A DNA stretch of 64,000 nucleotides from Bradyrhizobium ontarionense (GCF_021088345.1 NZ_CP088156.1:2108001-2172000); one strand, 5' to 3'. Positions 18,289 through 27,432 are shown, counted from the first letter of the stretch. Numbers and translations: made by a program. The notes: generated by a model from the letters alone, not told the origin.

Positions 18289-18834
18289 ATGTACCGCATC
18301 GACTTCAACAAGCTGCGTTTCCTCGTCTGCGACGACAACCCGCACATGCGCCGCATCCTGCGCACGCTGCTGCATTCGTTCGGTGCGCGCGAGGTCAATG
18401 AGGCCGAGGACGGCGCGACCGCGCTCGAGATGTACACCCATTTTTCGCCGGACATCGTCATCACCGATTGGGCGATGCCGATCTTCGACGGACTGGAACT
18501 CGCGCAGATGATCCGCCAGCCGGAAGCCAAGGGCAATCCCTACGCGCCGATCATCATGCTGACCGGTCATTCGGAGAAGCGCCGCGTCACCGTCGCGCGC
18601 GATGCCGGCGTGACCGAATTCCTGGCCAAGCCGATCTCGGCGAAGGGCCTGTATCAGCGCATCCTCAACGTGGTCGCCAATCCGCGCCCCTTCATCAAGA
18701 CCAAGACCTATTTCGGACCGGATCGACGCCGCAACACCAACACCGCCTATATCGGTCCCGAGCGCCGGGTTGGCGGCGAGGCCGAAATCTACCAGCAGCC
18801 GTCACTTCTGGATAAAGCGCGCTCCGCGGTTTAG
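18289..18834 (+). CDS. Single-domain response regulator with C-terminal extension
   Basis: A 181-residue protein. Residues about 8-130 are a CheY-like receiver: acidic pair in FLVCDDNPHM, phosphoacceptor Asp60 in DIVITDWAMP, Thr in IIMLTGHSE and Lys in EFLAKPIS. The 50-residue tail has no DNA-binding or enzymatic domain but holds FGPDRRRN and GPERRVGG motifs, seen in receivers that act by protein contact. It lies just upstream of an HPt-domain gene, so the pair likely belongs to a phosphorelay whose kinase is elsewhere. Confidence 0.9.
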   Translation: MYRIDFNKLRFLVCDDNPHMRRILRTLLHSFGAREVNEAEDGATALEMYTHFSPDIVITDWAMPIFDGLELAQMIRQPEAKGNPYAPIIMLTGHSEKRRVTVARDAGVTEFLAKPISAKGLYQRILNVVANPRPFIKTKTYFGPDRRRNTNTAYIGPERRVGGEAEIYQQPSLLDKARSAV

Positions 18835-18956
18835 GGGCGGAGCAGTGAGCCCCCGTTAACGCAATCCGGGGATCGGCGCCCAGCGCGCGCATGTCCTCGG
18901 CTATGAATCGGGCAATGAGTCGAAGTGCGTTGGTCGGCATCAGTCAGGACATCGAG

Positions 18957-19541
18957 ATGGCGAAACAGAAAGCCCCGGCGATCCAGGTCAAGACCTACGC
19001 CTCGCATCACGTCATCACCCAGCCCAATCCGCTGAAGAAAGTGCTGCACCGGGTCGACGAGAAGAATCTCGATGATCCGATTGCGCGGGCGGAAGCCGCT
19101 CTTGCGGACCTCTCGGGCGAGTTCAAGTCCTGGATGGACACCGAAGCCGGTCGTCTGTCGAAGGCCTACGCGGCCGTCCTGAAGAACGACTTCGACGACT
19201 CGGCCTGCGAGGAGATGTTCCGCGCCGCCCACGACATCAAGGGCGATGCCGCGACCTTCGGTTATCCCGCCGCCGCAGAAGTCGCCGACAGCCTGTGCCG
19301 CATCATCGAGCATGCACCCGATCTCGACAAGGTGCCCGCCGAACTGTTCGAGCATCACGTCAACGCCATCCAGGCGATCGTGCACGACCACACGAAATAC
19401 GACAGCGCCACCGTGGCGGGCGAATTGAGTCGTCGGCTGCGCCGCGTGGCCGACGACTATCTCGTCCAGGTCAACCGCGACCGGCCGGAGCATCTCGAAG
19501 CAATCCTGGCCCCGAGCCTGGTGCCGGGCGACCAGCCCTAA
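18957..19541 (+). CDS. HPt-domain phosphotransfer protein
   Basis: A 194-residue protein from ATG 18957, chosen because AGGA sits 7 bases upstream; two earlier in-frame starts add 22 residues without a site. The HPt motif is MFRAAHDIKGDAATFGYP with phospho-acceptor His92 and the usual K-G two to three residues on. The flanking sequence is helical, as expected for a four-helix HPt bundle. Its probable partner is the adjacent receiver protein. No kinase domain is present, so a separate hybrid kinase must supply the phosphate. Confidence 0.85.
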   Translation: MAKQKAPAIQVKTYASHHVITQPNPLKKVLHRVDEKNLDDPIARAEAALADLSGEFKSWMDTEAGRLSKAYAAVLKNDFDDSACEEMFRAAHDIKGDAATFGYPAAAEVADSLCRIIEHAPDLDKVPAELFEHHVNAIQAIVHDHTKYDSATVAGELSRRLRRVADDYLVQVNRDRPEHLEAILAPSLVPGDQP

Positions 19542-19551
19542 GCGTCGGGCC

Positions 19552-19648
19552 GTAGCCCAGGCGAGCGCGGCTCCCCCGGGGACAGACCATCCCCGCATGG
19601 CGTTTCGCCGAAGCCCGCTGGGCCTCGGCTGACGCACATGCGGGCTAC
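19552..19648. repeat. Long copy of the GTAGCCC...GGGCTAC palindromic repeat
   Basis: Starts GTAGCCCAGGCGAGCGCGG and ends CACATGCGGGCTAC, with internal CCCCGCATGGCG/CGAAGCCCGCTGGG. Same family as 35940-35973, with about 70 extra bases between the arms. Sits right after the HPt gene stop. Confidence 0.6.
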
Positions 19649-19708
19649 GGGGCCGTCATTGCCGCGGCACACGCGCGCAGCCTGCGCCGATCAGCGGTGG
19701 CCACGGGG

Positions 19709-20884
19709 CTAGGCCGCAATCAACCCGAACTCCAGCCCGGCGACGAAATCCTCCGCCATCACCTCGTCGCAGAACTCGCGGGCCTCGTCGCGCGCGGATT
19801 CGGTGGCGAAGCGGCGCAGAAGGATCAAGAGCGGCTCGGCGGAATCGCGATCGGTCGTGCAATGCGTCAGCACCCGCTCGACCATTTTGCGGCGCAAGAT
19901 GGCCGCACCGCTCAAGGTATCGGCAAAGCCGGTCTCGCGGCAAACGTCGAGTGCGATCCTGAAGGCATCGAAGGTGGTTTCGGGAATGCCCGCCTTGCGC
20001 AGCAGCCCCTGCAGGCTGGCGCGGCCGCGATCGTTGAGCAGCCCCGACACCCGCGCCCGGGGCATGTCGGCGAGCTCCGACAGCGCGATTTCGAACAATT
20101 CGATGTTGCCCGACAACAGCGCGCGCAGGATCAGGCCGGCAGTCAGCTGCGATGTCGCGCGCAAATGCTGGACCAGTCCGCGCAACTCCTCGCCGCGTGA
20201 GCGCGCCGCGATCGTGATGGTCGAACGGTCGCGCGCTTCGCCGGTGATGCGCCCGGCCCGGTCGACGCTGAGCCAGTTCCTGGCGACCACGAACTGCGCC
20301 AGCGTCTCGGAGAGCTTGTCGACCAGCGCCGCGCGCGTCGCCGCCGGCAGATCGTCCAGCACCAGCATGGCTTCGCGAATCGCGGCGAGATGTCCGTGAC
20401 GCTCGACGATGCGATCCCAGGAGAACGGCGCGAGGTCGGCATAGGCATTCTCGATCAGTTCGAGCGCGGCCGCCGGGCTGCCGACCTCGGCGATGGCGGC
20501 GCAGACCGGCGCCGGCAGGCCGACGCGGCGCGCCACAGCGCATTGTGTTTCCGAATTGCCGGTGGCGACGATGTCGACGAGGTCGGCGTCGATGAGCAGC
20601 GGCGAGTATTCGAGGATGATGGCGGCGACCGAAGGCTGGTCGGTGGCGAGCGCCTGGACGATGGCCGCGGGCGCCTCCGCCGATCGCGCGAACACCTCCG
20701 CCATGGCCTGCCGCACCAGTGGTGACGGATCGTCCAGAAGCATGAGAAGCGCGCCTTCTGCGGCGCCGCGATCCTCATCGGTGAGATTCGAGAGCATCCA
20801 CGCCCGGGCCAAAGCCCTGGTGGCCTCTGCCCGCTCACCGGCGGGCGCGGTTCTGACCCAACTGAGAAACTGCCGAACGATCAT
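19709..20884 (-). CDS. DUF2336 protein, HEAT-like helical repeats
   Basis: A 391-residue, almost all-helical protein. The N-terminal two thirds show repeated helix pairs such as LLMLLDDPSPLVRQAMAEVF and IVQALATDQPSVAAIILEYS, and the domain matches what is known as DUF2336, widespread in alphaproteobacteria. No catalytic residues are seen; the fold suggests protein binding. The start at 20884 is an ATG with a promoter region to its right that holds a degenerate CtrA-type site 75 bases upstream. Function unknown. Confidence 0.82.
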   Translation of the reverse strand: MIVRQFLSWVRTAPAGERAEATRALARAWMLSNLTDEDRGAAEGALLMLLDDPSPLVRQAMAEVFARSAEAPAAIVQALATDQPSVAAIILEYSPLLIDADLVDIVATGNSETQCAVARRVGLPAPVCAAIAEVGSPAAALELIENAYADLAPFSWDRIVERHGHLAAIREAMLVLDDLPAATRAALVDKLSETLAQFVVARNWLSVDRAGRITGEARDRSTITIAARSRGEELRGLVQHLRATSQLTAGLILRALLSGNIELFEIALSELADMPRARVSGLLNDRGRASLQGLLRKAGIPETTFDAFRIALDVCRETGFADTLSGAAILRRKMVERVLTHCTTDRDSAEPLLILLRRFATESARDEAREFCDEVMAEDFVAGLEFGLIAA

Positions 20885-20958
20885 GGTCTTTCCGGCTTAC
20901 GCAACTTGCAAAACAAGGCCACGAGGGCCTCGACAACACCGAAAATAAACCACGACGC

Positions 20959-20973
20959 TTAACAAAGCGTTCA
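20959..20973 (-). promoter_or_regulatory. Degenerate CtrA-type box upstream of the DUF2336 gene
   Basis: TTAA-N7-TTCA (one mismatch to TTAA-N7-TTAA), 75 bases upstream of the start at 20884. The distance matches two perfect boxes elsewhere in this window (22274 and 56306). Confidence 0.4.
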
Positions 20974-21163
20974 CCATAAGTGGCTGGTTTCGTTGATGTT
21001 TTGTTAAGCCACCGGCTCAATTAAGTATTATGATACCTCTAAAGGCTCGAATTGGCCGTAGTCGAACGGGCAAATTGCGGCCGTCGGCATTGCCGGCTTC
21101 CGCAGCAGGACGTGAAAATTATTCTCGTTGGATCAATGGCTCAGGCGAGCCGCAGCCGCCATC

Positions 21164-22198
21164 TCAGCCGGAGAAGGTCCCGTGGGGATCGCTAAACAGG
21201 TCGAGCCGACGCTGACCACCGCCGTTGCCATTATTGGCGGCGCTTTCGACCGGCGCGGTGCTGGCAACGGAGGAACGGCCCCACAATTCGCGGACATCAG
21301 GCGAAACCGTCTGATTCGACTGGCCGTCGACCTGGAATAGTGAGCGGAACATCGGATCCGCCGGCCGGCTCGCGGTGGAGGCATCCGCCGTCACGGAGGA
21401 CGCAGCCTGAGAGGACCCGCGGACATCCGGGAACATCGACAGAAAGGTCGCCGTGTCGGTCGTTGGCAGCGCGCCGCCGCCGGCGGCATTGGCGAGAGCC
21501 ACGTTCGACGACGCCCCGCCGTAGAGGGCGAGCGCCCCGCGGGTGGTCGAGGAATTGGCGGCGCCAGCGTAGCGGGTGTTCAGGACCGAATAGACCTGGG
21601 AGACACTGCGCGCTTGTCCATCGCGATCGTAGAAGATCGACCGGTTGGCCGCCGCCGCGCTGGGAAACATCCGCGCCGCCGACGCACTCGGCGTGTCCTG
21701 GGCGCTCGTGATCAGCTTCGCCGCGCCGCCGACGCCCATGAAGTGCGCCATGTAGAGCTCGGAATCGGTCGGCCGCCGGCCGATCGCGCCGGTGAGCTGG
21801 AAGCTGTTCGATTGCGTCAGGGCGGCCGCCATTGCCGACGACGCCTTGGGGTCGTCGCGCAGCTTCATGATCGCCTGCCGCATGCCGGGATCGCTGACCG
21901 TGTATTCGCCGGACGACGTCTTGGTGATCGCATCGGCATATTGGCCGTAGCCGAGTTCGGTGCCGGCTTCCTTCACCGTGCCGAGCCAGGTCTGGTCGAT
22001 GAACTGATAGAGCCCGCGCGCCGAAGACGTTGAAGCACCAGCAGTCGGGTTGAAGTCCGACTCCATCTTCGCGGTCGACAGGAGATATTCGAAACTGGTG
22101 CCGACCGTGTCGGCGGCCTGCTTGATCGCGCCGGCGACCCGCGCCCGGACGCCGTCAAGGAGCCCAGTGGACGAGGAGTTGGATGCGTCGACCGACAT
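21164..22198 (-). CDS. Lytic transglycosylase (SLT domain), possibly motility-linked
   Basis: A 344-residue protein. Residues about 30-165 carry the SLT fold: catalytic Glu46 in STAKMESDFNP, then ARGLYQFIDQTWL and a later SELYMAHFMGVGGAAKLI segment. The C-terminal half is Ser/Ala/Thr-rich and disordered. There is no classical signal peptide. That would fit export through the flagellar apparatus or another non-Sec route, but this is inference. It should cleave the glycan strands of peptidoglycan. A perfect CtrA box lies 76 bases upstream, in keeping with a cell-cycle or flagellar link. Confidence 0.85.
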   Translation of the reverse strand: MSVDASNSSSTGLLDGVRARVAGAIKQAADTVGTSFEYLLSTAKMESDFNPTAGASTSSARGLYQFIDQTWLGTVKEAGTELGYGQYADAITKTSSGEYTVSDPGMRQAIMKLRDDPKASSAMAAALTQSNSFQLTGAIGRRPTDSELYMAHFMGVGGAAKLITSAQDTPSASAARMFPSAAAANRSIFYDRDGQARSVSQVYSVLNTRYAGAANSSTTRGALALYGGASSNVALANAAGGGALPTTDTATFLSMFPDVRGSSQAASSVTADASTASRPADPMFRSLFQVDGQSNQTVSPDVRELWGRSSVASTAPVESAANNGNGGGQRRLDLFSDPHGTFSG

Positions 22199-22273
22199 GA
22201 GATGACCCGCTGTTTGCAGATTCGCTGGCAGACGAACGCGCCGGAAACATCAGGCAAAATGCGATCGGTATGG

Positions 22274-22288
22274 TTAATGGCCGGTTAA
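22274..22288 (-). promoter_or_regulatory. Perfect CtrA-type box (TTAA-N7-TTAA)
   Basis: TTAATGGCCGGTTAA: exact spacing for the alphaproteobacterial cell-cycle regulator CtrA. It begins 76 bases upstream of the lytic transglycosylase start at 22198. Confidence 0.6.
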
Positions 22289-22346
22289 TTGATTGCCCGG
22301 AGCAGGCCAATGAACGACCCGCAAATTGCCGGAGGAGGCCTCTGAC

Positions 22347-22772
22347 CTACTTGCGATAGACCGCGTCCGGATCGAACAGTCTGTCGGCATCGACGAAGAC
22401 GAGACGGGCGCCGCCTTCATCGGCCCGCTCGATCTTGCGATAGAAGCAGGAATGGCGGCCGGTATGGCAGGCCGCTCCCGTCTGCTCGACGCGCAGCCAG
22501 ACTGCGTCCTGGTCGCAATCGGTGCGCATCTCGACCACTCGCTGGGTCTGCCCCGAGCTCTCACCCTTCCGCCACAAGGCGTTGCGCGAGCGGCTGAAAT
22601 ACCACGCCTCGCCCGTCGCGACGGTCCTGCGCAGCGCCTCGTCGTTCATGTGGGCGACCATGAGCACGTCGCCAGTTACGGCATCGGTCGTCACGCAGGT
22701 GACGAGACCGGCCGCGTCGAATTTGGGCAGGAAGGCGGAGCCCTCCTCGCGTTCAACTGAGGATGAAGACAC
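22347..22772 (-). CDS. hisI: Phosphoribosyl-AMP cyclohydrolase
   Basis: A 141-residue single-domain HisI, third step of histidine synthesis: it opens the adenine ring of PR-AMP in the cytosol. Motifs: [33 protein letters not shown], the metal site in [12 protein letters not shown], and [17 protein letters not shown] with the zinc-binding Cys/His. The start is GTG 22772. HisE is not fused here, as is normal in alphaproteobacteria. Next to folE on the same strand, 29 bases away. Confidence 0.96.
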   Translation of the reverse strand: MSSSSVEREEGSAFLPKFDAAGLVTCVTTDAVTGDVLMVAHMNDEALRRTVATGEAWYFSRSRNALWRKGESSGQTQRVVEMRTDCDQDAVWLRVEQTGAACHTGRHSCFYRKIERADEGGARLVFVDADRLFDPDAVYRK

Positions 22773-22801
22773 GAAAATCTCTGCTCACGACCCTGGACGG
22801 C

Positions 22802-23509
22802 CTAACGCTGCGGCGACCGCACCATGGACAGGAAACGCCCCTGCTCCGCCGGATTGTCCCTGAACATGCCGGTGAAGCGGCTGGTGAAGGTCATGGCACC
22901 GTGCTTGGCAACCCCGCGCACCGACATGCAGGTGTGCTCGGCCTCGATCATCACCGCCACGCCGCGCGGCTTCAGCACCTCGTCGATGGCGGCCGCGATC
23001 TGGGCCGTCAGGTGCTCCTGGGTCTGCAGGCGGCGCGCGAAGATGTCGGTCAGCCGCGCAAGCTTCGACAGCCCCACCACCCGCTCGACCGGGGTGTAGG
23101 CGATATGCGCCTTGCCGTAGAACGGCATCATGTGATGCTCGCATTGCGACGTAAACTCGATGTCGCGGATCAGCACGAAATCGTCATAGCCGGCGGTCTC
23201 ACCGAAGGTGCGGTCGAGCACGGTGGCCGGGCACTGATGATAGCCCTGATAGAGCTCGTCGAAAGCCTCGACCACGCGCCGCGGCGTATCGACCAGGCCC
23301 TCACGGGTCGGATCCTCGCCGATGTAATTGAGCAGCGTATAAACGGCGGCCTCAGCCTCCGCCCGCGACGGACGCGGCCGGTCGGCGCGGACGGCAGCGG
23401 CAAGAAACTCGGCCGGATCGAGCTCCGCGGGGCGGGCTTCCGGCAATTTGGCGTCGGACGGCTTGCCGTCCGGCTTATTCGCGCGCAGCGTCTTGATCAA
23501 AGCGTCCAT
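22802..23509 (-). CDS. folE: GTP cyclohydrolase I
   Basis: A 235-residue protein with the FolE signatures [20 protein letters not shown], the zinc-site motif [38 protein letters not shown], and [17 protein letters not shown] near the end. It converts GTP to dihydroneopterin triphosphate for folate. An N-terminal 45-residue Pro/Lys-rich tail precedes the domain, as in many Rhizobiales. ATG at 23509. Probably co-transcribed with hisI. Confidence 0.97.
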   Translation of the reverse strand: MDALIKTLRANKPDGKPSDAKLPEARPAELDPAEFLAAAVRADRPRPSRAEAEAAVYTLLNYIGEDPTREGLVDTPRRVVEAFDELYQGYHQCPATVLDRTFGETAGYDDFVLIRDIEFTSQCEHHMMPFYGKAHIAYTPVERVVGLSKLARLTDIFARRLQTQEHLTAQIAAAIDEVLKPRGVAVMIEAEHTCMSVRGVAKHGAMTFTSRFTGMFRDNPAEQGRFLSMVRSPQR

Positions 23510-23706
23510 CTCAACTCCGTTCGACCGGTCGGCGGTCCGACCGGAGTGTCACCGGCAGATTGCACCTGCAGACTGGGCGCCTATACGCCAGACGGCTGTG
23601 GATGTGGCTGGAATTCCGGCCAATCATTTCCATATAGTCGCAATATAGGGCGATGAAACCCGGCCGCCAAGGCCGACCGCGCCGGTAAATCCGGGACGTC
23701 AGGCAA

Positions 23707-24180
23707 ATGCTGAACGACATCTACAACAAGCGCATCATCGAGCTCGCCGGAAACATTCCGCGGCTCGGACGGCTCGACAACCCCGACGCCACCGCGACCG
23801 CCCATTCCAAGCTGTGCGGCTCGACCGTGAAAGTCGATCTCAAGATGGATGGCCCCGTCGTGACCGACTTCGCCCATGACGTGAAGGCCTGCGCGCTGGG
23901 CCAGGCCTCCTCCTCGATCATGGCCCGCCATGTCGTTGGCTCGAACGCAACGGAGCTGCGCGAGTTGCGTGAGCTGGTCCGCCGGATGCTCAAGGAGAAC
24001 GGTGCGCCGCCGCAGGGCAAATGGGCCGACGTCGCGCTGCTCGAGCCGGTGCGGGATTACAAGGCCCGTCACGCCTCGACCCTGCTGACCTTCGACGCCG
24101 TGGTGGACGCGATCAACCAGATCGAGGCCAGGACCGGAGACACGACGGCGGACGAGCAGCCGGCTGCGGCCCGGGGCTAG
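23707..24180 (+). CDS. SufU/IscU-like iron-sulfur cluster scaffold protein
   Basis: A 157-residue NifU-N-type protein. It keeps two of the usual three cluster ligands: Cys in HSKLCGSTVKV and Cys in DVKACALGQASSS. The third, normally in an xKCA motif, falls where this protein has KARHAST, with no Cys. It also has a 15-residue acidic tail. The family assembles Fe-S clusters; loss of the third ligand makes its exact role unclear. Neighbours (folE, hisI, yidD) form a cluster that recurs in Rhizobiales. Confidence 0.85.
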   Translation: MLNDIYNKRIIELAGNIPRLGRLDNPDATATAHSKLCGSTVKVDLKMDGPVVTDFAHDVKACALGQASSSIMARHVVGSNATELRELRELVRRMLKENGAPPQGKWADVALLEPVRDYKARHASTLLTFDAVVDAINQIEARTGDTTADEQPAAARG

Positions 24181-24260
24181 TCTAGTCCATCGGAGCCACG
24201 GGAGCCATGGATCGCACCAGCGATCCGTCCAGCCGGGGTTTGGCCTTCGATAAGGATCAG

Positions 24261-25160
24261 CTACTGTTGCGGCGTCGCAGCGACCGTGTTCGGCGGCAGC
24301 GCTTCCGCTGTTCGGGTCGACCGCGCGGATTGCCCCTTGTCGGATTCGGCCACAACGGCTGGGAAGCGCTCCTGGTTCTTATCCTGCCCTTTCGGCGCGA
24401 GGGCGACCGGGATCGCGCCCTTGGCGAGCGGCAACACCTCGGCCACCATCTCGGTGGTGACGATGTTGGTGAGTCGCAACTCGGCGCGGGACAATTCGTG
24501 CAGGTCTTCCCACGGCGGCACGTTGAGCGCCAGGGACAGCAGGTCGCCTGCCCCACCCATGTCGAAGGTGTATTTGGCGAGACGGCCGATGTCGCGCTCG
24601 ACGATCATCAGGTCCTGCGCCGTATAGCTCGCCGCCTTGGCGTCGTCAGCACGATCTCCCATCCAGATCTGATGCACCCGGACATGCGCCGCGTCGGGGA
24701 CGTAGCGCGTGGTTCCGCTCAACAGCAGGAATACGCACATCGACTCGCAATAGGCCTCGGGCGCAATGCGCGGCCGGTCGCTCGTCCGGCTGGGACGCAA
24801 CGTCGTCCCCACGGTGGTGCGCATCTTGAGACCACGGAACCGCCGCCCGAGCGTGATGGCGTCATTGACCGAGCCGCCACTGGAGTCGAGCACGAGGGTC
24901 AGCCCGGTGAGGTCGCGATCCCTGGCGAAATCCTCGAAATCCTTCGGAGTATCGCCGGTGACAATGCCAACCGCACTGACCCAGCCGCAATTGGGCTCGC
25001 ACGCCACCCAGTCGAACCGCATCGGGAGCTTGCGTTCTTCGAGCGCGGCGCCAGCCCGCGCCGCGTTCGTCATCATGGTGATCGCGCTACCGAGCACCGC
25101 ACCAACCGCTGCAACGCCCAGAAGCATCCAGCGCAATTCACGCGACCGCAGCAATCTCAC
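24261..25160 (-). CDS. Membrane-anchored ClpP/crotonase-like periplasmic protein (COG3904 type)
   Basis: A 299-residue protein with one N-terminal helix (LGVAAVGAVLGSAITMM) that acts as an anchor or signal. Then comes a ClpP-like fold: TLVLDSSGGSVNDAITLGRRFRG (usual SPGGS loop reads SSGGS), and SMCVFLLLSGTTRYV where ClpP has its catalytic Ser (CxSAC type here SMC), followed by VRVHQIWM. The catalytic competence is uncertain because the Ser context is altered. A GTG at 25160 is used; another GTG at 25211 is possible. A paralogue of this family lies at 32237. Confidence 0.72.
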   Translation of the reverse strand: MRLLRSRELRWMLLGVAAVGAVLGSAITMMTNAARAGAALEERKLPMRFDWVACEPNCGWVSAVGIVTGDTPKDFEDFARDRDLTGLTLVLDSSGGSVNDAITLGRRFRGLKMRTTVGTTLRPSRTSDRPRIAPEAYCESMCVFLLLSGTTRYVPDAAHVRVHQIWMGDRADDAKAASYTAQDLMIVERDIGRLAKYTFDMGGAGDLLSLALNVPPWEDLHELSRAELRLTNIVTTEMVAEVLPLAKGAIPVALAPKGQDKNQERFPAVVAESDKGQSARSTRTAEALPPNTVAATPQQ

Positions 25161-25435
25161 GCCCAATCCGCCCCCCCTCGTAAAGCTCGGTAAGCAGTTC
25201 CGTCGCGGCACGACCTCACAACAAGACCTGACGAGCCGGCCTCAAATCGGTTATGAGTCTGTCACATCCTTGCCGAGAAACGTATCCGGGCAATCCCCGA
25301 GCGTCTAGCGCAGGCGCGCTGCGGCGCCGCTGAAAACCTGTCATTGTTGCATCACATCACCACACATGCGCGCGAGCGGAGGTTCCTCGCCCGGGAACCG
25401 GTCAAAGGTTCGCCCATCGGTCAGGCAAGCCGCCT

Positions 25436-25792
25436 ATGAAGCACTCATGTCCTGATTCCGACTGCCATTCCGCGCACATGCACGCAGCGCTCCTGTCGCG
25501 AATCCCGCGGCGCGCAGCCCGAGCTCTGATCTGGCTGTACCGTCACACGCTGTCGCCTCTGGTCGGCTACAATTGCCGGCATCTGCCGACCTGCTCGGTC
25601 TATGCCGATGAGGCGATCGAGCGTTACGGCCTCTGGGCCGGCGGCTGGATGACGCTGGCCCGCCTGCTGCGCTGCCAGCCGTTCGGCACCTCGGGCATCG
25701 ACAACGTACCTGTCGAACGACCTGCACGCGGGCGCTGGTACCTGCCTTGGCGCTATGCGCGCTGGCGCGGCGTCAACGGGCCGCCGGGCTGA
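25436..25792 (+). CDS. yidD: Membrane protein insertion efficiency factor YidD
   Basis: A 118-residue protein with the YidD core: ALIWLYRHTLSPLVGYNCRHLPTCSVYADEAI and GGWMTLARLLRCQPFG, including the conserved Cys residues and the amphipathic N-terminal helix. YidD helps YidC insert inner-membrane proteins. Here it is unlinked from rnpA/yidC. The N-terminus has a variable His/Cys-rich extension (CPDSDCHSAHMH). ATG at 25436. Confidence 0.93.
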   Translation: MKHSCPDSDCHSAHMHAALLSRIPRRAARALIWLYRHTLSPLVGYNCRHLPTCSVYADEAIERYGLWAGGWMTLARLLRCQPFGTSGIDNVPVERPARGRWYLPWRYARWRGVNGPPG

Positions 25793-25937
25793 TGTGTGCA
25801 ACGCAAAAGCGCGCGCGCATCATATGATTTGAAGCAAATCGGACTGGAAAAGTCCCGGGCCAGGATTAGTGTTACCGGATCAGGCGGCGCTGGTCCCGAA
25901 GGAACATCGCCGCGCGGTCTTGCATTGATGTTGAAGC

Positions 25938-25953
25938 TTCCTTCCGGAAGGAA
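25938..25953 (+). promoter_or_regulatory. 16-bp perfect palindrome overlapping a ribosome-binding site
   Basis: TTCCTTCC/GGAAGGAA, with the right half acting as the Shine-Dalgarno (GGAAGGAA) 6 bases before the ATG at 25960. It could be an operator or could sequester the ribosome site in RNA. Confidence 0.45.
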
Positions 25954-25959
25954 ACAACG

Positions 25960-26169
25960 ATGCGCTGGACAATCAGCCCGAGATCCGACCGATCCCGCAA
26001 GGGCTCAGGCCACAACGGGATTGATCACGACGCACGGCAGGTGGACCTGCTTTGCATCATCGCGCTCCTGATCGTCATCGTCGCCGGCTGGCGCTATCTT
26101 GCCGACAGCACCGCCCTGCCCCCGACGACGGCGTCCTACGTCGTTCCGAGCCAGAGCATGCACTGGTGA
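25960..26169 (+). CDS. 69-residue single-pass membrane protein, function unknown
   Basis: A small protein with a basic N-terminal region (RSDRSRKGSGHNGIDHDAR), one strong transmembrane helix (VDLLCIIALLIVIVAGWRYL) and a short outside tail (PTTASYVVPSQSMHW). It has an unusually good ribosome-binding site that lies inside a perfect palindrome. Positive-inside logic puts the N-terminus in the cytoplasm. No family recognised. It is on the plus strand, tail to tail with the gene ending at 26195. Confidence 0.6.
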   Translation: MRWTISPRSDRSRKGSGHNGIDHDARQVDLLCIIALLIVIVAGWRYLADSTALPPTTASYVVPSQSMHW

Positions 26170-26194
26170 AGCGCCACGCAGCTCTCGCGCCCAG

Positions 26195-27430
26195 TCACCA
26201 GCGCGGCCAGAAGATGAAGTCATCGCGCCGCGGCGGCGGATACACAGGAATGGGCTCCGGCGGACGCGGCATGCGGCGTGCGCGCGGCGGCTGATAGCTG
26301 GTTTCCGCCGGAACCGTCGCTTCGGCGGACGTCGTTGCATCGGCCGAAGGCGATCTGACCGACAGCAGCACGTTCGACTCGCGCGTGCGCCAGCGGTAGC
26401 CGATCCCGAAATCCAGCGGCTGGGCACGCTCGAACAGCTTCGCATAACTGACCTGATACATATCCGGGAACTTGTCGATCGGACCAGCATAGCGCCCGAA
26501 CGGGAAGAAGCGCCAAGCCCTGGATTCAAAGCTCGCAAGCGGGACGCCGGAATCATCCTGGATGATCGTGGCGCTGTTCTTCAGCAGCCAGCTGCGAACC
26601 TGGGAAAAGCTGCTCTCATGCAACAGATAAGAGGCGCTCTTCAGCAGGCTGTCGCCGGGAGCGAGGGGCTCGCAGAACTTGAGGAAACCGCTGGCCTTCA
26701 CGCCGGAGTCGGAAAGGTCCGTGGAAAAGTAGTAGAGCGTCTTCTCGACACCATCGGCGCCGGCAAACACGATGCGCGCGCCCTTGGTCGCATTGCGCGC
26801 CGGCGCTTCGCCGGCAGCGTGCAGCCCGCCTTTGTCATCCAGCCAGATCAGGCTCGCATTGCGGATCGTCTTGCCGGTGCGGGCCAGGAACACATAGAGG
26901 ATGGGCAGGGTCCCTTCGATCTCGCCTTCGCGCAGGTCCGCCTTCATGTGCTTGGTGATGAAGAAGGAGAAGCTCAAAATCGACTGCAGCGAACGCTCCA
27001 CGTAGGACAGCGCGGGACCGATGCTGCCGCGAGGCAATCGCGTCATATCTGGGATCGGACCGGGCGGCTCGAGCGCGGCCATCACATAGGTCGTGGCCTT
27101 CGGATAGAAGGCGTCGGCGTAGAGAAAGTCGGGCCCCGAGAAGAAATAGAACATCGCGGGCCGCGGCGCCGCGAGGTTGGCATCCGCCCAGGTCCGGATC
27201 TTCGACAGCTGCCGCTGCTCGAGCTGATTGAACGCGTTGTCGAAGAACGCCGCGTGCCGCTGCCACGCAGGATTCTGCGCCAGCGCAGCCAATGGCGACC
27301 CCGCAGAAGGCGTCATGCCCGCGAGCACCCGTGCCGTGTCGTCGGGCGTGACGGTCTGAGCCTTGACCTCGCAGCTCATCGACAGGATGCAGCATGCGGC
27401 TGCCAACCATAATCTCAGCCCGACGCGCAT
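26195..27430 (-). CDS. Exported protein of unknown function, in operon with APC permease
   Basis: A 411-residue protein with a signal peptide (LRLWLAAACCILSMSCEVKA). The body is a globular, mixed alpha/beta protein containing MFYFFSGPDFLYADAFYP, YVERSLQSILSFSFFI and LYYFSTDLSDSGV segments. The tail is Pro/Arg-rich. No known catalytic motif. It begins 2 bases after the stop of the APC permease at 27433 on the same strand, so the two are translationally linked. A role with the permease substrate is likely but not shown. Confidence 0.72.
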   Translation of the reverse strand: MRVGLRLWLAAACCILSMSCEVKAQTVTPDDTARVLAGMTPSAGSPLAALAQNPAWQRHAAFFDNAFNQLEQRQLSKIRTWADANLAAPRPAMFYFFSGPDFLYADAFYPKATTYVMAALEPPGPIPDMTRLPRGSIGPALSYVERSLQSILSFSFFITKHMKADLREGEIEGTLPILYVFLARTGKTIRNASLIWLDDKGGLHAAGEAPARNATKGARIVFAGADGVEKTLYYFSTDLSDSGVKASGFLKFCEPLAPGDSLLKSASYLLHESSFSQVRSWLLKNSATIIQDDSGVPLASFESRAWRFFPFGRYAGPIDKFPDMYQVSYAKLFERAQPLDFGIGYRWRTRESNVLLSVRSPSADATTSAEATVPAETSYQPPRARRMPRPPEPIPVYPPPRRDDFIFWPRW

Positions 27431-27432
27431 CT

